Source: an uncultured Myxococcales bacterium
GTDB lineage: Bacteria; Myxococcota_A; Bradymonadia; UBA7976; UBA1532
Direction: 5' to 3'
Length of the DNA stretch: 40,496 nt
Assembly: GCA_903847385.1 (NCBI GenBank)
Contig: CAINDO010000443.1
Location: 1-40,496, forward strand
Each line of letters starts with the position of its first letter. Within the stretch, counting starts at the first letter, position 1. Positions 34,148-40,496 of the stretch are shown one piece after another. Below the pieces are notes generated by a model. It searched no databases. It was given only the letters and a program-made list of their open reading frames with translations, and was not told the origin of the DNA. Position numbers and translations under genes: made by a program.

Positions 34148-36663
34148 AGCTCCAGGTTCAACTCCAGCGGGACCATCTCAAGCGCCTCGTCGAACGGTAC
34201 ACTCCCATCAACGCGGTGGCCGAGCTTGTTTGGAACGCCCTGGACGGCGACGCAACCCGCGTCGATGTCTTCTTGGACGACACGGAACTTGGCGCCATTG
34301 AGTCAATTCGCGTCGTGGACAACGGCGACGGCATCCCGCATGAAGTTGCGGTCAAGGCGTTTGGCGACCTTGGCGACTCGTGGAAGAAAGGAAAGACGTC
34401 CCCAAGTGGTCGGCCCCTTCACGGCGAGAAGGGTGAGGGTCGGTTCGCCGCCCTGGCTGTGGGCAACAAGGTCCGATGGTCCACCCGGTGGCGGAACGAC
34501 AGGACGATCTTCGAGTACGAGATTGATGCCAGCATCACCGGACTCGGGGAGTTCGACTTGGCAGACGCCAGGCCTTCTGCGGTGCGTTCCACAGGCACCG
34601 AGGTCGAGATCGCCAACATCGAGAGGGTTCCCAGGTCTCTCGTGGGGGACGCCTCGATGGTGCGCCTTGCGGAGTTGTTCGCGCTCTATTTGATACGTCA
34701 CAAGGACGTTCAAGTCTGGTTCGCGGGTGAACGTGTCGATCCATCGAAGGTTTGGGAGCGGGTGGACGATCTGCCGATCCCCAACGTATTGCGGGACGAC
34801 GGGCAGTCAGTGGACGCATCAGTGACTGTCATCGAGTGGAAGCACAAGGTCGGACGCGAGCTTGTCCTTTGCGACGGAAACGGCTGCGTCCTGGCGACGC
34901 GGAAGGTGGCGTTCCATACGCCGGGCTACAACAACTTCAGCGCCTATCTGAAGTCCGACCTGATTCGAGAGCGCCAGAGTGTGCTCGACCTGAGCGAGAT
35001 GCACGACGAGCTTCAACGCCTCGTCGAGGCGAGCAAGTCTGTCGTGAAGGACCACTTCCGTGCCCGCGCAGCAGAGGCGGCCAAAGAGGTCGTTGAGCAG
35101 TGGAAGGTTGAGAACGTATACCCCTACCAGGGGTTGCCTGAGAGCCCGGTCGACGTGGCCGAACGCCAAGTCTTCGACGTCGTCGCATTGAACATCGCCG
35201 AGTATTCACCCGACTTCTCCGGGTCGCCCGCAGTCGCAAGACGCCTGACGTTTCAGATCCTCAAGGCGGCGATCGAGCAGAGCCCGGAGACTGTCCGCCG
35301 GATTTTTCAGGAGGTCTTGGAACTGCCGGCCGCCAAGCGTGAGGAACTGGTCGAACTCCTGAACCACGTCTCCCTTTCCTCGATCATCTCGGCGAACAAG
35401 GTCGTCGTAGACCGCCAGAAGTTCCTCGCCGGTCTGCACGTCGTCTTGTACGACTACGAGGCCAAGCAGAAGACCAAGGAACGGCAGCATCTTCAGCGGC
35501 TCGTTGCCGACAACGCCTGGATCTTCGGAGAGGAGTACCATCTCGCGGTCGATGATCAGGGTCTGGAGACGGTGCTCGCGAAGCATCTGGAACTTATCGG
35601 CGACCGGGGCGACGCCGAACTCAATCCTGTCATCCGCCCCGACGGCAAGCGGGGGATCGTGGACCTGATGCTGTCGAAGCGAGTCCGCCTACCCCGAGCC
35701 GACGAGTACGAGCACCTTGTCGTGGAGTTGAAGCGGCCATCGCAGGTTATCAACGCGAAGGTGCTCCAGCAGGTCGAGCAGTACGCGTTCGCGGTCGCGG
35801 ACGACGAACGATTCCGATCGTCGAAGGTCAGGTGGGTGTTCTGGGCATTGTCCAACGACATGGACCAGTACGCTCGGCATAGAGCCCGGCAATCCGAGAA
35901 GGAGCCTGGCGTCGTCTACCGGAGCGACGACGGGCGAGTCACAATTTGGGCCAAGACGTGGAACCAGGTGCTCGACGAGGCCAACGGCCGGATGCAGTTC
36001 TACCGAGACCAGTTGAACCTCATGGTGAGCCACGAGGATGGGGTCCGCCACCTTCAGCGGGTCCACGCCGCGCACCTGCCCGACGTACTCAAGGGCCAGG
36101 GACCCGCGACCTCCCCGGACCGCGAGGACGGGAAGGCCGTCTTGCCCGAGCTGCGGCGGGTCGAGGGCAGGGAGGTGAGGCCCTTCGAGAATTGCATTCC
36201 CATCTACGCGGACCTGAAGGTCGCCGCGGGTCCTTGGTCGGATGCACGCTTCGTCGAAGGCGTGCCGGACGAGGGTGCTATTCCGAACCCTGGCGACTTC
36301 AACTGGGTCGAGCCCCCGGCTGGGATCAGGATCGACCGGCGTCTGTTCGTTGCCCAGGTCGTGGGGCAGTCGATGAACAACGTCATCCCGGATGGTTCGT
36401 GGTGCCTCTGGCGGCTGCACCGGGGCGGTGAGGATCGCCTGGGGAAAGTGGTGCTCGCCCGGCACCGTGAACTCCAGGACGACGGCCTCGGAGCAGGAGT
36501 CGCGGTCAAGGTCTACGAGCGCGAGCAACAGCAACCGGACGGAACGTGGACCGTGGTTCTACATCCCAATTCGACCGACCAGAGCTTCGGCCCGGTCACG
36601 CTGACGGGGCTGACCGATGGGGATCACCTTGATCTGGCCGAGTTCGTTGCGGTGCTGACATGA
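34144..36663 (+). CDS. GHKL ATPase + Shedu-like PD-(D/E)XK nuclease + LexA-like S24 peptidase fusion
   Basis: 839 residues from the ATG overlapping the hsdS stop. A GHKL ATPase domain has the N box E27...N31..D34, the G1 box DNGDG (59-63) and the G2 box GEKGEG (94-99). A long helical middle follows. The nuclease domain, Shedu (DUF4263)-like, has D507 in GIVDLML, E528-L-K530 in VVELKRP, and a QQVEQY motif after it. The C-terminal S24 domain has an Ala-Gly site A695-G696 in KVAAGPW, the nucleophile S743 in VGQSMNN and the general-base K789 in VAVKVYE. All active-site residues appear intact. I infer a nuclease gated by ATP binding and by self-cleavage. Base composition is lower in GC than the neighbouring genes. 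I know no described system with this architecture. Confidence 0.8.
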   Translation: MKLQVQLQRDHLKRLVERYTPINAVAELVWNALDGDATRVDVFLDDTELGAIESIRVVDNGDGIPHEVAVKAFGDLGDSWKKGKTSPSGRPLHGEKGEGRFAALAVGNKVRWSTRWRNDRTIFEYEIDASITGLGEFDLADARPSAVRSTGTEVEIANIERVPRSLVGDASMVRLAELFALYLIRHKDVQVWFAGERVDPSKVWERVDDLPIPNVLRDDGQSVDASVTVIEWKHKVGRELVLCDGNGCVLATRKVAFHTPGYNNFSAYLKSDLIRERQSVLDLSEMHDELQRLVEASKSVVKDHFRARAAEAAKEVVEQWKVENVYPYQGLPESPVDVAERQVFDVVALNIAEYSPDFSGSPAVARRLTFQILKAAIEQSPETVRRIFQEVLELPAAKREELVELLNHVSLSSIISANKVVVDRQKFLAGLHVVLYDYEAKQKTKERQHLQRLVADNAWIFGEEYHLAVDDQGLETVLAKHLELIGDRGDAELNPVIRPDGKRGIVDLMLSKRVRLPRADEYEHLVVELKRPSQVINAKVLQQVEQYAFAVADDERFRSSKVRWVFWALSNDMDQYARHRARQSEKEPGVVYRSDDGRVTIWAKTWNQVLDEANGRMQFYRDQLNLMVSHEDGVRHLQRVHAAHLPDVLKGQGPATSPDREDGKAVLPELRRVEGREVRPFENCIPIYADLKVAAGPWSDARFVEGVPDEGAIPNPGDFNWVEPPAGIRIDRRLFVAQVVGQSMNNVIPDGSWCLWRLHRGGEDRLGKVVLARHRELQDDGLGAGVAVKVYEREQQQPDGTWTVVLHPNSTDQSFGPVTLTGLTDGDHLDLAEFVAVLT

Positions 36664-37712
36664 CCAACTCCCGCTCCATCCTCCCCGGCAACTACGCCGA
36701 GGTCTTGGCCGAGCTCAAGACCAAGGTCCGTTCGGCCCAGACCAAGGCCGCCACGTCCGTCAACCGCGAGTTGATCGCCCTGTACCTGGACATCGGGCGG
36801 CACCTGGTCGAGCAGCACACCTGGGGGGCCAGCGTCGTCGAGCGCCTCGCCCGGGATCTGAAGTCCGAGTTCCCCGAGATGGCGGGGTTCTCCCGCACCA
36901 ACCTCTTCTGCATGAAGAAGGTCTTCGCGGCCTGGGCCGGGGCGCCCGAAGAAGTCCAGCAGCTTGCTGGACAAGTTCCGTGGTGGCACCACGTCGTCAT
37001 CGTGACGAAGCTCGACGACCCCGCCGTCCGGGCGTTCTACCTCCGGCAGTGCGTCGAAAACGGCTGGAGCCGGTCGATCCTCACCGTCCAGATCGAGAGC
37101 GGCCTCCACCTGCGGAGCGGCAAGGCCCTCACGAACTTCAGCCGGACACTCCCCGAGCCCACCTCGGACCTCGCCCAGCAGACCCTGAAAGACCCCTACG
37201 TCTTCGACTTCCTCACCCTCGGGAAGGCGGCCCGCGAGCGGCACCTCGAACAGGGGTTGATGGACCACGTCCAGCGCTTCCTGCTGGAGATGGGGGTCGG
37301 CTTCGCCTTCGTCGGCCGGCAGGTCCACCTGGAAGTCGCGGGGGACGACTTCTACCTCGACCTGCTCTTCTACCACCTGAAACTCCGGTGCTTCATCGTC
37401 ATCGAGTTGAAGGCCGTCCCCTTCGAGCCCGAGTTCGCCGGGAAGCTCAACTTCTACCTGTCGGCCGTGGACGATCGGCTGCGGCACCCATCGGACGGGC
37501 CGACCATCGGCCTGATCCTGTGCAAGTCCAAGAACCGCGTCCTCGTCGAGTACGCCCTCCGGGACATCGCCAAGCCGATGGGGGTCGCGGAGTGGCAAAC
37601 GAAAATCGTCGAGGCCTTGCCCGACGACCTGATCGGGAGCTTGCCATCGGTCGAGGAGCTGGAGGCCGAACTGGCCTTGAACGGCGACGTGGCCGCGGAG
37701 GACGAGCAGTGA
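36660..37712 (+). CDS. DUF1016 (YhcG-type) PD-(D/E)XK nuclease
   Basis: 350 residues starting at an ATGA overlap. The N-terminal DUF1016 half contains ELIALYLDIGRHLVEQ, VVERLARDLKSEFPEM and GFSRTNLFCMKKVF. The C-terminal nuclease half contains DFLTLGKAARERHLEQGLMDHV, FVGRQVHLEV, D234 in DFYLDLLFYH and E249-L-K251 in IVIELKA, then GKLNFYLSAVDD and IGLILCKSKN. These are intact catalytic motifs. DUF1016 proteins are frequent companions of type I R-M loci, but their exact job is not settled. The stop overlaps a fragment resembling an hsdS tail. Confidence 0.88.
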   Translation: MTNSRSILPGNYAEVLAELKTKVRSAQTKAATSVNRELIALYLDIGRHLVEQHTWGASVVERLARDLKSEFPEMAGFSRTNLFCMKKVFAAWAGAPEEVQQLAGQVPWWHHVVIVTKLDDPAVRAFYLRQCVENGWSRSILTVQIESGLHLRSGKALTNFSRTLPEPTSDLAQQTLKDPYVFDFLTLGKAARERHLEQGLMDHVQRFLLEMGVGFAFVGRQVHLEVAGDDFYLDLLFYHLKLRCFIVIELKAVPFEPEFAGKLNFYLSAVDDRLRHPSDGPTIGLILCKSKNRVLVEYALRDIAKPMGVAEWQTKIVEALPDDLIGSLPSVEELEAELALNGDVAAEDEQ

Positions 37713-37882
37713 TCCCGAGTCGACCCCCGCACAACGAGCCCGCCAGCGTTCTCCTGGGGCACATCCGCGCCGAGCGGCAGGCCGGCACCGAGGCGCCTCA
37801 TGCGGCCGGCCGAGCCGCTCGTCGGCCGGGCGCGACGCTCTGGACACGGCCGGCTCCGTTGGCCATCCTGCGGTCGTGCTGA
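37709..37882 (+). pseudogene. Fragment duplicating the hsdS 3' end
   Basis: GTG 37709 overlaps the DUF1016 stop and opens a 57-codon frame. Its start HNEPASVLLGHIRAERQA matches the HsdS C-terminus NNEPASVLLERIRREREA at 13 of 18 positions. A 13-base identical run (ACAACGAGCCCGC) lies at 34038-34050 and 37731-37743. The remainder is Arg/Pro-rich and not recognised. It looks like the remnant of a second specificity gene, or the original hsdS tail displaced by insertion of the two preceding genes. Its stop overlaps the next start by 7 bases, so it may still serve translational coupling. Confidence 0.7.
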
Positions 37883-39189
37883 TCCGCCACATCATGCTCG
37901 AGAATATCCGCGGGCTCGGCTACGACGCCCCGCTCGAGCTCGCCCTCGAGCCCATGGACGGCACGCTGGCCGGCTGGCACGTCGTCGTCGGACCGAACGG
38001 CTCGGGCAAGAGCACCCTGCTCAGGGCCATCGCGCTGGCCTGCGCGGGGCCCGGCGTCATCAAGGCGCTGCAGCCGTCGCGTGGCTGGTGGCTCGGCGAT
38101 TCGAAGTCGCCGGCGAAGGTCGCCGTCGTCCTCGACAAGGGCGCCGACGACGCCTGGTACACGCCGCATCTCGAATCCGGCGGAGAGTTCGAGGGCGTCG
38201 GCGAGTCGGGGACGGTCAAGCTGGAGGTCCGGCTGAGCGCGACGCAGATGACCGGAACGGGGGGACCGGAGGAGCCTGCCCACGGGCCGTGGATCGACAA
38301 TGACCAGCCACCGGGCTGGTTCATCGCCGGCTACGGCGCGACCCGGCACATCGCCGACGGCAATCGCTTCCCGGGCGATGGCGGCATCTCCGAGTCGAGG
38401 CCCGTCGCACAGCTCTCCTCACTCTTCGCCGCCAACGGGGCGATCGCCGACCCGGTGTCCTGGCTGAAGCAACTCAAACTTCAGGAGGAGCCGCTCCTTC
38501 CGCGGCTTCTCGAACTCGTTTCGGACGGTCTTCTGCCGCGCTCCGGAAAGGCCGTCGGCGTCGAATCCGATGGTCTGCTGCTTCACGAAGACGGCCGGAC
38601 GCTGCCCCTCACGTCGCTGAGCGATGGCTATCAGACCGTGGTCGCGCTGGTCCTGGACCTCGTGCGGCAGCTCGCCCGGACGCGTGGGGGCATCAGGACG
38701 CGCCGGCAGGACGGCCGCGCCATCATCGAGAATGAGGGCGTCGTGCTGATCGACGAGATCGAGGCGCACCTGCATCCCGGCTGGCAACGTCGCATCGGGG
38801 CGTGGCTGGTCGCGCACTTCCCGAACATGCAGTTCATCGTCACCACGCACAGCCCCTTCATCTGCCAGGCGGCGACGAGTGGGTGTGTGGTCCGCCTCGC
38901 GCACCCAGACGAAGGCAGCGCCTCTCGGGTCCTCACCCGCGCCGAGCTCGAACCGGTCGTCAATGGCACGGCCGACGACATCTATGTCTCCTCGCTTTTC
39001 GGCATCGACTCGACGCGCAGCCCTGCAGGCGAGGCGCTCCTCGCCCGCGCCAGCGAACTCGAGGCGAAGATTCTCGACCGGGTGGCGACGGACGAAGAGC
39101 GGGCCGAGTACCGGCGGGTGAAGGCGCGTGTGCCGCCGAGCGCGGACGTGCTTCAGGCCCTCGATGCGGCCCGCCTTCGGGCCGGGTAG
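37876..39189 (+). CDS. Septu-like PtuA-type AAA ATPase
   Basis: 437 residues from GTG 37876; ATG 37894 is an alternative. LIRHIMLENIRGLGYDAPLEL leads to Walker A GPNGSGKS (39-46). A signature-like LSDG is at 248-251, Walker B has D293-E294 in VVLIDEIEAHLHPGWQRR, and the switch histidine is H325 in IVTTHSPF. The C-terminal part (DIYVSSLFGIDSTRSPAGE, then a coiled helix with KARVPPSADVLQALDAARLR) is seen in ATPases paired with HNH nucleases. The next gene, 9 bases downstream, is such a nuclease, so this pair resembles Septu (PtuA/PtuB) or the related retron-linked effector. In those systems the ATPase scaffolds and restrains the nuclease until infection. Confidence 0.82.
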   Translation: MLIRHIMLENIRGLGYDAPLELALEPMDGTLAGWHVVVGPNGSGKSTLLRAIALACAGPGVIKALQPSRGWWLGDSKSPAKVAVVLDKGADDAWYTPHLESGGEFEGVGESGTVKLEVRLSATQMTGTGGPEEPAHGPWIDNDQPPGWFIAGYGATRHIADGNRFPGDGGISESRPVAQLSSLFAANGAIADPVSWLKQLKLQEEPLLPRLLELVSDGLLPRSGKAVGVESDGLLLHEDGRTLPLTSLSDGYQTVVALVLDLVRQLARTRGGIRTRRQDGRAIIENEGVVLIDEIEAHLHPGWQRRIGAWLVAHFPNMQFIVTTHSPFICQAATSGCVVRLAHPDEGSASRVLTRAELEPVVNGTADDIYVSSLFGIDSTRSPAGEALLARASELEAKILDRVATDEERAEYRRVKARVPPSADVLQALDAARLRAG

Positions 39190-39198
39190 CGGTCGAAC

Positions 39199-39957
39199 GT
39201 GCGCTTCCTCGTGCGACCGGTCCTGGCGCGACCGTGGGCCGACTACCTGTCCACCTGGTCGGCCGTCCTCGTCGCCGTGCCCGATCGAACCGCTCGATAT
39301 GCCCTCTGCAATGCGCAGTGGAAGAAGCGCCGGAACAAGACCGAAACGATGAAACGCGTGCGGCGCCGCCTCGAGGACATGAACGGGCGCCTCGCGACCC
39401 ACTGTATGTATTGCGAGTTCAACGAGGCCAACCACCTCGACCACTTCGAGCCCCGCACCCGTGCCCCCGGCCGGACCTTCGACTGGAGCAATCTCTTTCT
39501 TGCCTGCGACGCCTGCGACGGCCACAAGCAGGCTCGATACGAAGAGGACGGGACGGGGCTCGTGCCGGCGTGCCCGACCGACGCGGCATCCCCTCCGCAG
39601 ACGCATCTGCGCTTCCTGTCGACGGGCGGGGTTCAGCACCTGAGCGAGACGGGCCGCTGGACCTGCGACGTCTTCGACCTGCGGCGCCCGGCGCTCGTCG
39701 CGCAACGACGCGACCGCTGGGTGATCCTTCGTGCGTTCATCATTGAGTGGGATGTCGCCCTCGATCGGGGAGACGTCGAGGCGGCCTGCCGGCATCGGGA
39801 TCTCGTCCGCAGGCCGCCGTTTCTCTCCGTGCTTCGGGACCTCCTCGCAACGGCCGACTCTCCGGACGCGGATCTCCTCGACCTCGGACCCATCGCGGAC
39901 ATCATCGGTCGGCGTCCGGAGATCCTCTCTTGGCACGAGAACGACCTCCTGGCGTAG
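39199..39957 (+). CDS. Septu-like PtuB-type HNH endonuclease
   Basis: 252 residues from a GTG. The HNH core has zinc-knuckle cysteines C69-x2-C72 and C103-x2-C106. The beta-beta-alpha-metal residues are D81-H82 in NHLDHFEPRT, N98 in DWSNLFLAC and H109 in CDGHKQ. This matches the TIGR02646/PtuB pattern (CxYC, DHF-P, FDW-NL--AC--C---K). The N-terminal 65 residues are basic and helical (WKKRRNKTETMKRVRRRLEDM). It is probably the DNA- or RNA-cutting effector of the preceding ATPase. It is the last gene of the plus-strand defence operon. Confidence 0.82.
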   Translation: MRFLVRPVLARPWADYLSTWSAVLVAVPDRTARYALCNAQWKKRRNKTETMKRVRRRLEDMNGRLATHCMYCEFNEANHLDHFEPRTRAPGRTFDWSNLFLACDACDGHKQARYEEDGTGLVPACPTDAASPPQTHLRFLSTGGVQHLSETGRWTCDVFDLRRPALVAQRRDRWVILRAFIIEWDVALDRGDVEAACRHRDLVRRPPFLSVLRDLLATADSPDADLLDLGPIADIIGRRPEILSWHENDLLA

Positions 39958-39993
39958 GTCGCGCGCCCCCAAAATCCACCCCCCCACCCGACC

Positions 39994-40062
39994 CGGTCAC
40001 CAGATGACCGACCTGTGCCCGACTCTGCCCTCACACCGGCGGGCCGCTTTTTCGTGCCCGCC
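39994..40062. other. Two hairpins in the gap after the defence island
   Basis: The 140-base gap holds CGGTCA/TGACCG with a CCAGA loop (39994-40010) and GGCGGGC/GCCCGCC with an 11-base loop containing TTTTT (40038-40062). Neither is followed by a T tract, so they are weak terminator candidates. No other feature was seen in the gap. Confidence 0.35.
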
Positions 40063-40097
40063 CCAACCGGCCCGGAGGGGCCCCCTGGAGGGACGAG

Positions 40098-40496
40098 ATG
40101 GTCACCTTCTCCGTTTTCACCATGCGCGATCTGGCTGTGTGTTTCCGCGTGCTGCGCCACGCGGGTGGCGGGGCGTGGCGCGAGACCGGCACCGGTCTGC
40201 AGATGGGCTCGACCATCGACGCGTTCGCCGCGGCGCTCGAGACGGCGGTCGGCGAGGCGACGGTCGTGGCGGCGCCGGTCGCGCCGGCGGGCGGGTCGAT
40301 GGCCACGGCGATGCGCGACCAGGACGCGGCGCTCAAGTCGCTGCGGGCGCTGCTGGGGCTGGTCACGGATGACTCGACGGCGGCGCCCGAGCTGCGCGGG
40401 GCCGCCCGCCGCGTGGCCGAGGCGCTGGATCCGGCGGGGCTCGGGCGCCTGCGCCGCGCGACGGATCGGGTGGCCGCCGCGCCCGCCGTGGACGCC
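40098..40496 (+). CDS. Unrecognised protein, 3' truncated by window edge
   Basis: ATG 40098 has a strong ribosome site (GGAGGGA, 40087-40093) and the frame stays open for 133 codons to the window end. The peptide begins MVTFSVFTMRDLAVCFRVLRHAGG, then becomes an Ala-rich, probably helical region with no signal peptide or recognisable motif. Its very high GC returns to the level of the left part of the window, suggesting that the host chromosome resumes here. I cannot assign a family. Confidence 0.6.
   Translation, partial: MVTFSVFTMRDLAVCFRVLRHAGGGAWRETGTGLQMGSTIDAFAAALETAVGEATVVAAPVAPAGGSMATAMRDQDAALKSLRALLGLVTDDSTAAPELRGAARRVAEALDPAGLGRLRRATDRVAAAPAVDA

Noticed and set aside
39958..40097. 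Intrinsic terminator of the defence operon
   Set aside because: Two hairpins exist, but neither is followed by a T tract; the TTTTT lies in a loop.
25863..40496. Integrase, transposase, tRNA or attachment site bounding the island
   Set aside because: None could be recognised on either strand, so the island cannot be tied to a known mobile element.

Overview
The window is a high-GC chromosomal segment. One sampled 60-base line is about 85% GC at the left end, falling to about 60% in part of the right-hand half. Large lipoproteins with lipobox cysteines, a TonB-dependent receptor, a LamG lipoprotein and an exported barrel-like protein point to a Gram-negative, myxobacterium-like (Myxococcota/deltaproteobacterial) host. 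That placement is an inference from gene content, because the window has no rRNA or other phylogenetic marker.

The left part (1-14.7 kb) is mostly housekeeping and envelope genes. A corrinoid uptake operon comes first: the 3' part of a TonB-dependent receptor, a YncE-like propeller lipoprotein, then BtuF, BtuC and BtuD. A 940-residue lipoprotein follows, then, on the minus strand, a radical SAM/SPASM protein coupled to a GT4 glycosyltransferase. A phosphate module (DUF47 protein plus PiT permease) reads forward. A five-gene minus-strand operon covers 22.0 to 12.3 kb: Hen1, Pnkp, a SWIM-SNF2 helicase, an exported barrel-like protein and a LamG lipoprotein. Hen1 and Pnkp form the bacterial RNA end-healing, sealing and 3'-terminal 2'-O-methylation cassette.

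From 22.2 to 25.8 kb is a transition zone. It holds a sulfide:quinone reductase-like flavoprotein, an orphan Phd-type antitoxin, an AbiE-type pair whose toxin gene has apparently lost its N-terminal nucleotidyltransferase motif, a large palindrome abutting the AbiEi start codon, a 3' fragment of a pseudopilin gene, and five tandem copies of a 43-base palindromic repeat.

The right part (25.8-40.0 kb) is a compact defence island on the plus strand, and nearly every junction is a 4-base ATGA/GTGA overlap. The order is: a 25-codon leader ORF, hsdR, AAA ATPase, PIN nuclease, hsdM, hsdS, an 839-residue fusion (GHKL ATPase, Shedu-like PD-(D/E)XK nuclease, LexA-like S24 peptidase), a DUF1016 nuclease, a duplicated hsdS 3' tail, and a Septu-like ATPase/HNH pair. 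A type I restriction-modification system thus carries three accessory effector modules in one apparent transcription unit. The fusion is the strongest candidate for an undescribed system. It keeps the GHKL nucleotide-binding motifs, the D-ExK nuclease motif, an Ala-Gly site, and Ser and Lys residues suitable for autocleavage, which suggests a nuclease controlled by self-proteolysis. The window ends inside an unrecognised gene.
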